Source of the DNA: Closterium sp. Naga37s-1
Lineage: Eukaryota > Streptophyta > Zygnematophyceae > Desmidiales > Closteriaceae
NCBI GenBank assembly: GCA_947471745.1
Contig: CANJKZ010001040.1
Span: 85,151 to 149,150 of the forward strand
DNA: 64,000 nt
Direction: 5' to 3'
The notes beneath the pieces were generated by a model that saw nothing but the letters and a program-made list of their open reading frames with translations, had not been told where the DNA came from and did no database searches. A program made the translations under genes and the position numbers. The stretch's first letter is position 1; each line of letters opens with the position of its first letter. Below, one piece after another: positions 54,701-63,463 of this stretch.

Positions 54701-55554
54701 AGCTGATGATGCGCCTAGAACAAAGCACCTGATAAGTTCAAAAGCGATGTTGAAGATGTTGAAGTTGGCGATGTCGCTGGTGATGTTGGCGCTCTCTACG
54801 AGGCAGATCACCAGCAGTGCTATGAAGAGCGATTGAGGGCCTAAGCTGTTCCTTGATGAAGGCTTGAACACAGCATGTGGGGACTGGGCGCACTCACTCA
54901 CCTGATGAGCTCAAAGGCAATGTTGAAAATGTTGAAGTTGGCGATGTCGCTGGTGATGTTGGCGCTCTCTATAAGGCATATGACCGGCAGTGCTATGAAG
55001 AGCAACGCCGAATCCCGCAGAAGCAGCCCTCTGCCCTGGGTGAACACCCCGTGATCCAGCACTCCCCCCTGCATGGATAGTTGAGGGAAGACAAGTGAGC
55101 TGCATCAGAACACCGTTTACAGGGTCAACACCCCGTGATCCAGCACTCCCCCCTGCATAGATAGTTGAGGGGAGAGACACATGGGAGGTGATTTATGAGG
55201 CCAACTGAATCATAAGCCGTTTACAGAGCCAATCATTCAGCAGCACACCCCCCTGCATGACTTGTGTCACGCCAAGTGATACGCCAAGTGATACGCCAAG
55301 TGATGTGCCAAGTGATGTGCCATGTTATGCCATGACAAGCGAGGAGGGATGAGAGTGGCATGGATGGTGGGCGGTGAAGGATGGAAAAGCCCAGTTGTTT
55401 CTCAAGAATGAAAAGAAAAAAATACACACACAACAAACTTAATGAGCATCTCGGCCCTCACAGGTTACCTCAGGCCCTCACAGATGTAATGTATGTAACC
55501 CCATACTACCTTCACGGATGTAATGTAACCCCATACTACCCTCACGGATGTAAT

Positions 55555-55805
55555 GTAAACTTGCCAGCAGATCTTCCCAGAACACCCCAATGTCCTCATC
55601 GTCATACACCTCCCTCTGCTCCCTTGACGTCTGCCTCGTCCCCTACACCCCTCCCCATCCCCCACACCCCTCCCCATCCCACAAGTTCTCACTCATTCGC
55701 AGGGACTTGGAACAGAACTTGCCTGCAGGTCTTCCAGAACACCCCGATATCCTCATCGTCATACACCTCCCTCTGCTCCCTCGATGTCTGCCTCGTCAGG
55801 TACAG
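55555..55805 (-). repeat. Two copies of the transporter exon encoding TRQTSREQREVYDDE
   Basis: Main copy about 55805-55700 (VAVYPLYLTRQTSREQREV). The downstream copy, about 55655-55560, keeps RQTSREQREVYDDEDIGVFW but lacks the 5' part. Confidence 0.85.
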
Positions 55806-56082
55806 AGGATACACAGCCACGTACCTGCTCACGTTCGAGAGAGCAGCAGGGAATGGAATGGAAGGGCGGGCGGTTGTGGGATGGAAAGGAGGGCGGTTGT
55901 GAGATTGGATTGGAATGGAATGAAATGGAATGGAATGGGGGCTGGGTGTTTTTTAGAATTTTCAGAAACTCCATGCGAAGCCAGAGTTGGTAATGATATT
56001 TTTTTGTGCAATGGATTCATGGCCACACACCTGAGCAGAGTTTGGAAGGGAGGCTGGGATATGTAAGGGAGGGTGATGTCCC

Positions 56083-56225
56083 ATGCACTCTCACACCATG
56101 CCCCTTGCACTCTCACACCATGCCCCTTGCACTCTCACACCATGCACCCTTGCACTCTCACACCATGCCCCAAGCACTCTCACACCATGCCCCTTGCACT
56201 CACACCATGCACTCACATCATGCCC
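56083..56225. repeat. 22-bp minisatellite CACTCTCACACCATGCCCCTTG
   Basis: Six to seven copies within a transporter intron, last copies shortened. Confidence 0.9.
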
Positions 56226-56470
56226 AGGTATAGCAGCAGCATGGGGGGCGCAGGAGGCCGATGGCAATTACGTTGAATCCCGCGTTGCGTGTGCTCACAG
56301 ATTGGAAATATCCTGCCAGTACCTTGGTCCCGCCTGGCATGCGCACACACACAAACACAAAGGGTAGAGGGGGAGAAGAGTGGAGAAACTGTGTTTGAGG
56401 TGCCTCAAAAAGCATTGCGTGTGCTCACAGATTGGAAATATCCAGCCAATATCCACCTGGCATGCACTCA
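56224..56470 (-). repeat. Third pore-loop exon and its truncated upstream copy
   Basis: In gene direction the truncated copy (about 56465-56411) contains GGATATTTCCAATCTGTGAG and CACACGCAATGC, then palindrome 56394-56409, then the full exon (about 56345-56224; GYFQSVSTRNAGFNVIA). Confidence 0.88.
56394..56409. repeat. Junction palindrome (TTTGAGGTGCCTCAAA)
   Basis: 16 bp, one mismatched pair; lies exactly where the upstream copy of the third pore-loop exon breaks off. Confidence 0.88.
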
Positions 56471-56642
56471 CACACAACCATGAGGTGGGGGGAATGTGGA
56501 GTAACATTGTGTGTGGGGTTTTGTTTTGTTTTTTGTTTTTTTTTTTTGGGCAGACAAAGCCCCCACAAAGGAAGAATTGCTCTCTTCCCAGACACATCCT
56601 CAGGAAATACGTACGTAATCCCTTGTTTGTGGTCTTTAGGTG

Positions 56643-56664
56643 ACTTTTGAGTCGACGCAAAAGT
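56643..56664. repeat. Junction palindrome (ACTTTTGAGTCG/ACGCAAAAGT)
   Basis: 22 bp with one mismatched pair, between two copies of a ~55-bp intron segment (CTCAGGAA..TACGTAATCC..TTTGTKGTCTTT). Confidence 0.85.
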
Positions 56665-56988
56665 TCCCTCAGGAAGACAAATCCTCTGGGAATATATACG
56701 TAATCCGTGTTTGTTGGTCTTTTTCGCATACCCGCAGTCCACATGCAACTCACTGGTGAAGCCGTCAATGGCAGGTGAGGTCCAGTCAGTGGCACAGAAG
56801 AAGACAAACTCCGTGAGATTGAACGCGAGCACTGTTAGCACGAGCATCACGGTGGAGCGCGGTGGGAAGAGGTGCGTGTAGCACTTGCCGCGGGTGCACG
56901 AGAAGGTAGGAGTAGACGAACTGAGGGGCACGGGGTGAGGGGGCGAAATCACTTGTCAATACAAGAAGAACCCAGTTTAATGAGTCTG

Positions 56989-57008
56989 CTTTTGAAGCAC
57001 CTCAAGAG
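56989..57008. repeat. Junction palindrome (CTTTTGAAGCACCTCAAGAG)
   Basis: Degenerate 20-bp member at the break of the nearest truncated CYTHLFPP exon copy. Confidence 0.75.
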
Positions 57009-57135
57009 AGGTGCGTGTAGCACTTGCGCGGGCGCAAAAGAAGGTACGAGTAGACAAACTGCCGGCCAGGGCAAAGGGTGAGAGAGGGGTTGCAGACACT
57101 TCTCAATGTAAGAAACGCCAACTGCAATGAGTCTG

Positions 57136-57155
57136 CTTTTGAGTCACCTCAGAAG
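57136..57155. repeat. Junction palindrome (CTTTTGAGTCACCTCAGAAG)
   Basis: Degenerate 20-bp member at the break of the next truncated copy. Confidence 0.78.
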
Positions 57156-57717
57156 AGGTGCTAATGGCATTTGTGCGCCTGTAAGATGAGGATGCGGTAG
57201 GTAGGTGTGGACAAACTGAAGGGGTAAACAATGTAGGTGTGGGGGTAGCAGATAGATTTTTCAAAATAGGAACCCTGCGGTGTAAGAGACTGTTTTCACA
57301 TGACCTCAACAGGGTGCACGCAGTGTGTGTGCAAATGCAGGAGAGCGTGAGTAGATGTTCTGAGGGATCACAGTGCAGGGATGGTACAGTAGAAGAAGAA
57401 AAAAGGAGGTTGTTTTTCTAGAATTGATGTGCAACCTCAAAAACAACCTGCAGGATGGTACAGTAGAAGAAGAAAAAAAGGATTGCCAAGTGTGCGTGCA
57501 GTGCAAACACAGGGAGGGAGGGAGCCAGGAACAAGAAGAGAGGTGACCGGAGAGCGGTGGGGGACCTAGTGCTGAAAACGGCAACCATGCGAAGGGAAAG
57601 ACGGGTAAGGGTGCAGTCATTAGCCATCTACGAGACCGGTGTGGTGCGGGTGCAGAAGTTCCCTCTTAGAGTGATCAAATTCAAGAGGGTGCAGTGCGGT
57701 TGCGGTGCAGGCCTTAC

Positions 57718-58020
57718 CCTTTTCTCTCCTCGTGAGAAGTGCCGGAGCAGACGCAGGAGGGCTCGCAGCGTGGGCGGGTACATGGTATTGCCAATGAGAA
57801 TGAAGACCGACGTGACGATGACCAGAGCTGGGGCCCTCACGAACCCCATTAGGTTATCGTTCAGGCAGTGCCGCCCCTGTGTTGGAAAACGTCGACATAG
57901 CCTGTGCGGGAAGGAGGAGGGAAGCATGGGGCCGAGGGGTCCATTTTTAAGGCGTCTCAAAATTAGGTTATCGTTGAGCAGTGCTGCCCCTGTGTTGAAA
58001 AACGTTGAAATCGCCTGTGT
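57718..58020 (-). repeat. Second pore-loop exon and its truncated upstream copy
   Basis: The copy at about 58015-57964 reads AISTFFNTGAALLNDNL in frame and breaks off at palindrome 57944-57963. The full exon (57901-57718) has an extra base in the same stretch, so the truncated copy preserves the better reading. Confidence 0.88.
57944..57963. repeat. Junction palindrome, degenerate (TTTTTAAGGCGTCTCAAAAT)
   Basis: Lies at the break of the truncated second pore-loop exon copy. Confidence 0.8.
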
Positions 58021-58184
58021 GGGGGGGGAGGGGGAGGGAGAAAGCATGGGGGCCGAGGGAGGGACAAGTGAGGGTAGATGGAGGGGGGATGACATGAAAG
58101 GTGAGTGAGTGACCGGGGAAACAGCTGCTGGGATGGAAGGCGGCTGACTGGCAAGAAGGGCAGCTGACTGACGTGGAATGCACA

Positions 58185-58480
58185 GAAGAAGACGCTGTTG
58201 ACGTTGCTGGCCTGCAGAGTTGCCTTGGCGTCTGTTTTTGAGGCGCCTCAAAAACTGACTGACATGGAAATGCGACTGACTGACATGGAATGCGACTGAC
58301 TGACATGGAATGCGACTGACTGACATGGAATGCGACTGACTGACATGGAATGCAGCTGACTAGCATGGAAGGCGGCTGACTGGCAAGAAGGGCAGCTGAC
58401 TGACATGGAAGGCACAGAAGAAGACGCTGTTGACGCTGTTGGCCTGCAGATTTGCCTTGGCGGAGGCAGAGATGCTAACG
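58185..58480 (-). repeat. Two copies of the LQANSVNSVFF exon segment and a 20-bp minisatellite
   Basis: CTGTTGGCCTGCAGATTTGCCTTGG near 58440 and CTGCAGAGTTGCCTTGGCG near 58215 are copies, separated by palindrome 58234-58255 and by a GACTGACTGACATGGAATGC repeat (about 58255-58345). Confidence 0.85.
58234..58255. repeat. Junction palindrome, perfect over 22 bp
   Basis: Core TTTTGAGGCGCCTCAAAA extended by GT on the left and AC on the right. Perfect example of the GGCGCC-centred type. Confidence 0.95.
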
Positions 58481-58564
58481 ATGAGCAGCAGCAGCAGGAA
58501 GGCGGTGAGCAGCGATGTGGCGAGGAATGTGGGGTACCAGCCAGCTTAATGTCTCCAGGGCCCT

Positions 58565-58885
58565 TGATAGGGATAGGGACGGGGGGAATGAGGATGGGGA
58601 TGGGGGATGGGAGATGGGGATGGGGATGATGGGGATGGGGATGGGGAATGGGGATGGGAATGGGGATGGGGGATGGGGATTGGGATGGGGATGGGGATGG
58701 GGATTGGGATGGGATAGGGATAGGGGGATGGGGATGGGGATGGGATGGGCGATGGGGATGGGGATGGGGGTGGGGATGGGATGGGAAGATAGGGTGGGGA
58801 TGGGGGAAGGGGATGTGGATGCGGGATGGGTGAATGGGAAGTGGAGTATGGGAATGGGGATGAGGATGGAATGGGGATGGGGAGG
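58565..58885. repeat. GATGGG-rich G-run repeat in a transporter intron
   Basis: Hundreds of bases of TGGGGATGGGGATGGG-type sequence on the + strand. Four or more closely spaced GGG/GGGG runs give G-quadruplex potential. The reverse strand reads Pro/His/Ser-rich, which I reject as coding. Confidence 0.9.
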
Positions 58886-59039
58886 AGTGCATGTGAAGTG
58901 TATGTGCATGGCATGTGCAAGTACATGTGCAAGTACATGTGCAAGTACATGGCATGCATGGCATGTGCAAGTGCAGGTTCCACATCGAAAGGGGGGGCAT
59001 TGCAGAGCAGATGGCACAGAGAGAGGGCACATAGCATGG

Positions 59040-59150
59040 AACGTGGCACATGGCACGTGGCACATGGCACATGGCACGTGGCAGAGATGGCACATGGCAC
59101 ATTGCAAATTGCACATGGCATGTCGCACATGGCACATGCAATGCACAAGA
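59040..59150. repeat. GGCACATGGCAC repeat
   Basis: Short tandem units GTGGCACATGGCAC in a presumed transporter intron. Confidence 0.85.
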
Positions 59151-59937
59151 AAATCATTTCAAAATGAGATTTTTCGAAAGAGGCCCCATCAGAGAACAAC
59201 AGCAGGGCAGAACAGTGGTGCGGGCAAGTGAGCTATGAGGAGGGCCACACCTAGCACACAAGGAGGGGAGGGAGGGCTCACCTGAGCCACAAGGAGGGGA
59301 GGGAGGGGGCTCACCTGAGCTCGAGGAATCTGAGTTCACTTGGCTGTGCTGCCGTCAGCCATTCATCCACCATTGCATCCGCGTAACCATCAGCAAACCC
59401 GTAACCATCAGCATCAGCGAAATCCAGATCCCCCCCAAGGCTTGTGCCGGTCACACTGCTTTCACGGCTCAAACCTCCCGCTCCTCCTCTGCCTTGCCCT
59501 GTGCTCCAGACCCCCCAGGAATGGCAAGAATGCGGGGGGGTGTGGTAGGGAGTGTGCTCTTAACGCGGATTGGTTGAGAGATGCAGCACGAGTTAGCCTT
59601 GAGAGGTGAACAGGTCAAGGAGGAGCGCCTTGTAGCTGCCGCCTCCTGCTCCTCCTCCTGCGGCTGCTGCTGCTGCTGTGCTCTAAGCGCCTCAAGCGCA
59701 ATTGGAGGCGCTGCCCTTCAATCCTAGCCGTTTTCCCCGGCCCAAGTCATCGAGCTCATCCCCACAGCCCCCTCTGCCTCCACCCCTCTGCCTCCACCCC
59801 GCCGGCGCAACCCACCGCGTGTCACCCATCCCTCCTCCACATCCGTCCCCCGTCTGGCGCCACGCCCTTCGCCCTCACCAGTACCTGGAGTCAGGGGTGC
59901 CGCCCTTCTCTTGCCTCCTCCAGGAGTTTCTCCAGGA

Positions 59938-60026
59938 GAGTTGTCAGGCCTAAGGGCCTTCGGCCCCGTGGGAGCTGCTGATTCTTGAGGCGCCTCAAAA
60001 AGTTGTCAGGCCTAAGGGCCTTCGGA
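59938..60026. repeat. 23-bp direct repeat flanking a palindrome
   Basis: TTGTCAGGCCTAAGGGCCTT plus CGG occurs at 59941-59963 and 60003-60025, with palindrome TTGAGGCGCCTCAA (59985-59998) between them. Confidence 0.92.
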
Positions 60027-60719
60027 CCACAGGCGCTGGCTGCTGGCTTATTGCTGGTCTGTTGTTGCATCTGCTGCTGCTGTTATGCTGCATCTGCTGC
60101 ATTTTGCTGCTGTAGCTGTTCCTGCCCGCTGCTGCTGCCACCAGAAGCTGCAGCCACAGAGGCCACATGGGGACTCGCCTGCTGGAGCGACAGTGCCTGC
60201 AGTGGCAGCAGGTACTTCAAGGGAGGGGGCGGGCGAGGAAGAGACAAGAGGGGGAATGCAGGCAGATGAGGTACTTGTCTTCTCCTCCGCTTAAGCTAGC
60301 AGGCAGCAGCCGCAGCAGCAGCAGCAGAAGGGTAATGCAGTGGGGGTCAACTGGCGATAGGATATGCTGGGCCTGTTTCAACGTCAGCAAAAACATCTCC
60401 TCCCCCCTCTTCCCCCCCAGCAATGCACTCTACCCCTGCAGCTGCCCCAGCACTCTCAACCCGCCTCCTCCACTGCCTCCCTGCCTTCCCTTGCTGCCTG
60501 CCACTGTCACTGCTGCCCCTGCTACCCCTGCTGCCCTTTGCCGCTGCTGCAGACGCTCTTGGGACTCGCAGCAGCTGGAGCTGCAGGGGGCAGACCTACA
60601 GACCAGGCTCCGTTGTTCCCTGATATGTTTTCTCCTCCTCCATCTCCTCCTTCTCCTCCTCCTCCTCCTCCCCCCTGCACCATGCGGCGCTGCCTGAGAG
60701 GCGGAGGCTGCAGTGTCAG

Positions 60720-60990
60720 ACAGGCCCTGGGGTCGTAGCTGGAGGGTAAGTCGGAGGGGTGGGTCTGGAGCAGGCCAGCGCAGGCGCAGGATGGCGGTGG
60801 GAAGTAGTAACGGGCACCAAGACTGGCACAGGGACGTCACCACCTGGCAAGCCACAGAGAGAGAGAAAGAGATGGCAGTCAAGCTTTTGAGACGTCTCCA
60901 AACTCGATTATGGCAGGCTGGCAGTGGGCGAGATGGCGGTGGAAGTAGTAACGGCGCACCAAGACCGGCACCAGGGACGTCACCACCTGG
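60720..60990 (-). repeat. Two copies of the VVTSLVPVLV exon separated by a palindrome
   Basis: Upstream copy (from about 60988, after GTGCCAG) reads VVTSLVPVLVRRYYFHRHLA. The second copy (from about 60844, after TTGCCAG) has small indels that change the reading. Palindrome TTTTGAGACGTCTCCAAA (60885-60902) lies between. Confidence 0.85.
60885..60902. repeat. Junction palindrome (TTTTGAGACGTCTCCAAA)
   Basis: 18 bp, one mismatched pair, between the two VVTSLVPVLV copies. Confidence 0.85.
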
Positions 60991-61104
60991 CACACACAGA
61001 GAGAGATTGGGAGCCAATTTTTTAAGTCAATTTTTAGAATCGTAAGAAATGACCTCCAATGTGGCGCTAGCAGGACAGGCAGCCAGGGCTGTCAGCAGCC
61101 TGTC

Positions 61105-61225
61105 AGCATGGCATGGCGTGGCATGGCATGGCATGGCGTGTGGCATGGCGTGGCATGGCCATGGCATGGCATGGCGTGTGGCATGGCGTGCATGGCATGG
61201 CATGGCGTGTGGCATGGCGTGGGGC
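61105..61225. repeat. GGCAT pentanucleotide-rich repeat
   Basis: GCATGGCATGGCGTGTGGCATGG-like units, low complexity. Confidence 0.88.
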
Positions 61226-61600
61226 CTGATTGAGAGCATGTACCAATGAGGGTTTCATTCACCATGCGATTACTGGTTACCACCACGTCATTGTTTCTTT
61301 CTAACCCACGCTCCTGGGAGCCCATGAACATGAGGAGAAGAGGCGAGGCACGTTGGTGCCATCAGTGAAAACCCCCACATCCACGGTGATGGAGTCCCCG
61401 CCAAGGCACACACACGACGTCACATTGAAGAGAGCGTCTATGAAGCTGATTTTCCCTGCTGGCCTCGCTCGGCGCCACGCATGAAGACGAGCGTGAAAGC
61501 GAGGATGACTATAACGAAGCACAGCATGTGCAGCCGGTAGAAGGTCACGCGCGCGCTTGAGCCACGCGGGAAGAGCCACGCCGCGCATCAGCGGCGTGGT

Positions 61601-63072
61601 GCGACGGCGCGCCAGGCTGAGATTGCCATGGAAACAGCAGCTCCAGCAGCAGCAGCAACTTAGCCACTAGTTGTAGCACTAGGAGCCTCAAAACAGGAGC
61701 ACGGGTACTGCTGGTAGTAGTACCGCTAGAGCGTCACAATCATAACTTGCTGGAACGACACGGAAACGTGAATGGTGGAGGCTCTGCCGTCCAGAGCAAA
61801 ACGTGCTCGCTCATTGATCCTCCCGGGTGTGTCATGCGAGGAGAGGAGACGTTTGAGTCGACTCAAAAGTCGCCTCATAAAAGAAGTACAAGCGTAGCGG
61901 CTGTGGCAGGTCGTACGTTTTACAGCTCATCATTCGTGGCTGAGCTTCACGGTTTTTGCAGCTGTGACGCAACGAATTAGACCGCAAAGAACGTACACGA
62001 GACGTACGAATTACACCCGTCATTGAGCCTCAGAATTGGTAGTTCTGGCGGGTGAGAGGAGAGGAGGGAGAGAGCGCGGCCGACTCTCAGACAGCGGAGA
62101 CAGTGAGGCAGAACGATACTGGAGAGGAGAGAGATGCTCTCGCGACAATCGATGGTTTGCGGGGACGCGGGCCGCGGCAGCGGTGAACGACTCGTTTCGG
62201 CAAGGTCACGAACAAAAAAATCGCAACCTGTCTTGTGAGCATGACTCGTGTGATGAAGCAATTTTCGATGTGCCTGAAAAGGCGACGACATTTCGGCCAT
62301 GTCCCGTGGTGTGATGTGGGTAGGAAACTTGAGGGGGTTCATAAGGGCGATCACGCCCAAGTTCATATCGCCCGCTGATCCCAAGAACACTGCGAAGCTG
62401 TTCGGGCGCACTCCCCTCTTGGCTGACGATTACCATGGTGTCGGTATCCCCCTCCTTACTACAATCACAGCTGGTTCGGGACACCATTCTCGCCGTACAG
62501 AGTGTTACTTAGGCGAATATGTTGTACACCGAATAATGTCGACGTGATTCCGCCGCAAACGGGTAGTTATGGAGCCTAATCCGCATGCTAACAGCAGGAA
62601 GTCCCTGTGCCTCACTGAGGGAGGCCTTGCGGCGAAGCTCGTGCATGCCGTGCTCGCTTGGTTTGAGCAGCAGTTGCATCGCTGAAGATGTATTCCCAAT
62701 GGTGGATCACGTCCCGCACATAGCGGGTCTTGACTCTAGGAACAGAGTGGATGGCTCTCATTGGACATTTCGGATAAAGTATAAACGGGAAAAGTGTAAA
62801 TTATAAATCTTATCAAGGAGAACACTTTAATATAGCCAAAATTAACTTATCAAACTACTGTATAGACCCACACAAATTGGCTTCTCAAAATGAGTGCTTC
62901 AAAGCTTTCGTAACTTCAGAATGTGCAATAACTGTAGGAAACAACGTCCCTAATGCACATGACTCAGATAGGGTCACTTATGTTACCTAGTAAAAACATG
63001 AAATACCACTGGCACTCCTGACAGTAGCAATCGAAGCATGCAGTACTGAGGCTGGAGACGAAAAGGCATAAT
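61601..63072. other. Upstream region of the transporter; no gene recognised
   Basis: Presumed 5' flank or first intron of the reverse-strand transporter, then AT-rich DNA. A further palindrome of the junction family lies at 61848-61871 (24 bp, one mismatch, core GTTTGAGTCGACTCAAAAG) and a degenerate one near 62268. Reading frames around 62300-62540 are open on both strands without recognisable motifs. Confidence 0.45.
61848..61871. repeat. Junction-type palindrome (24 bp, one mismatch)
   Basis: GAC, then GTTTGAGTCGACTCAAAAG, then TC. No duplicated flank identified by eye here. Confidence 0.88.
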
Positions 63073-63367
63073 TGTTGGAGTATGAAAGGAATCGAGTTAG
63101 CATCTGTAGGTGCAGCTGTATCGCACCGCACGTCACTTTCGAAGCGAAGCGTACGGATCAGCCGTAAAATGCCTGTTAAAACAAGTTAGAATAAGGGAAA
63201 GTAGCCCTCAAAGTACATGGTAGATATGATTATTATTTAGATATGGCTTAATCTATGCTTTAATCAACTTTGTCTTTACATCCACTATTCACAAGGTTCT
63301 TACAACAAGTCTTCTGCTACCAACTCTCTAGGCAATTCTTATCCTATCCAAGGATCCTTCTCTAACA

Positions 63368-63382
63368 TGGTATGAGAGCTAG
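63368..63382 (+). promoter_or_regulatory. Primer-binding site of the third copia family
   Basis: TGGTATGAGAGCTAG directly after the LTR, close to TGGTATCAGAGC. Confidence 0.82.
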
Positions 63383-63463
63383 ATTGGATATATAGGAACT
63401 GCTAAAGGTCTTCAACAAGACAACTTTCTACTATAACTTATCCTTACCTCAAGGGCAAGCAAC

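Larger units (their letters stand above)
54585..55260 (-). repeat. Repeated copies of the NFNIFNIAFELI exon
   Basis: Main copy 55075-54902 ends at a strong donor (GTGAGTGAG). Further copies at about 54860-54715 and 54650-54585 have weaker donors and 5' losses. The exon's beginning (CCACTCCCCCCTGCAT complement, ...GVLDHGV) also recurs at about 55125-55160 and 55230-55256. Palindromes at 54677-54700 and 54650-54669 separate the last two copies. Confidence 0.85.
56720..57720 (-). repeat. Transporter exon (CYTHLFPP) with four truncated upstream copies
   Basis: In gene direction, truncated copies near 57710, 57325, 57175 and 57035 all include the exon start (..GCAAGTGCTACACGCACCTC or diverged forms) and break off at a palindrome-like CTTGAGGTGCTTCAAAAG motif (57008-56989, 57155-57136, about 57310-57292, about 57690). 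The full exon follows at about 56915-56720. Confidence 0.8.
52625..61600 (-). pseudogene. HKT/TRK-type cation transporter gene, multi-exon, fragmented
   Basis: Segments typical of the family occur in order on the - strand. KISFIDALFNVTSCVC (about 61440-61390) is the first pore loop, after hydrophobic FYRLHMLCFVIVILAF. VVTSLVPVLVRRYYF lies near 60980. LQANSVNSVFFCAFH lies near 58450. Exon 57718-57901 carries NDNLMGFVRAPALVIVTSVF and IGNTMYPPTLRALLRLL. CYTHLFPPRSTVMLVLTVLA lies near 56880 and GYFQSVSTRNAGFNVIAI near 56310. Exon 54902-~55075 carries SDIANFNIFNIAFELI, exon 53813-53901 GYGNVGLSLGYTCP, and the C-terminus GRHRGL..NIDAAISIPN (53020 and 53190). Such proteins move K+ or Na+ across the plasma membrane. 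Gly is present in the second to fourth pore loops. Frameshifts near 61445 and 57850 and unclear N-terminus make function doubtful, unless they are sequence errors. Nearly every exon has partial copies. Confidence 0.75.

Noticed and set aside
58546-59199. Pro/His/Ser-rich reverse-strand frames
   Set aside because: Complement of the GATGGG repeat; no conserved motif.
62299-62547. Possible small protein (MSRGVMWVGNLRGF...)
   Set aside because: No recognisable family or splice context, and open frames occur on both strands; left as unassigned.
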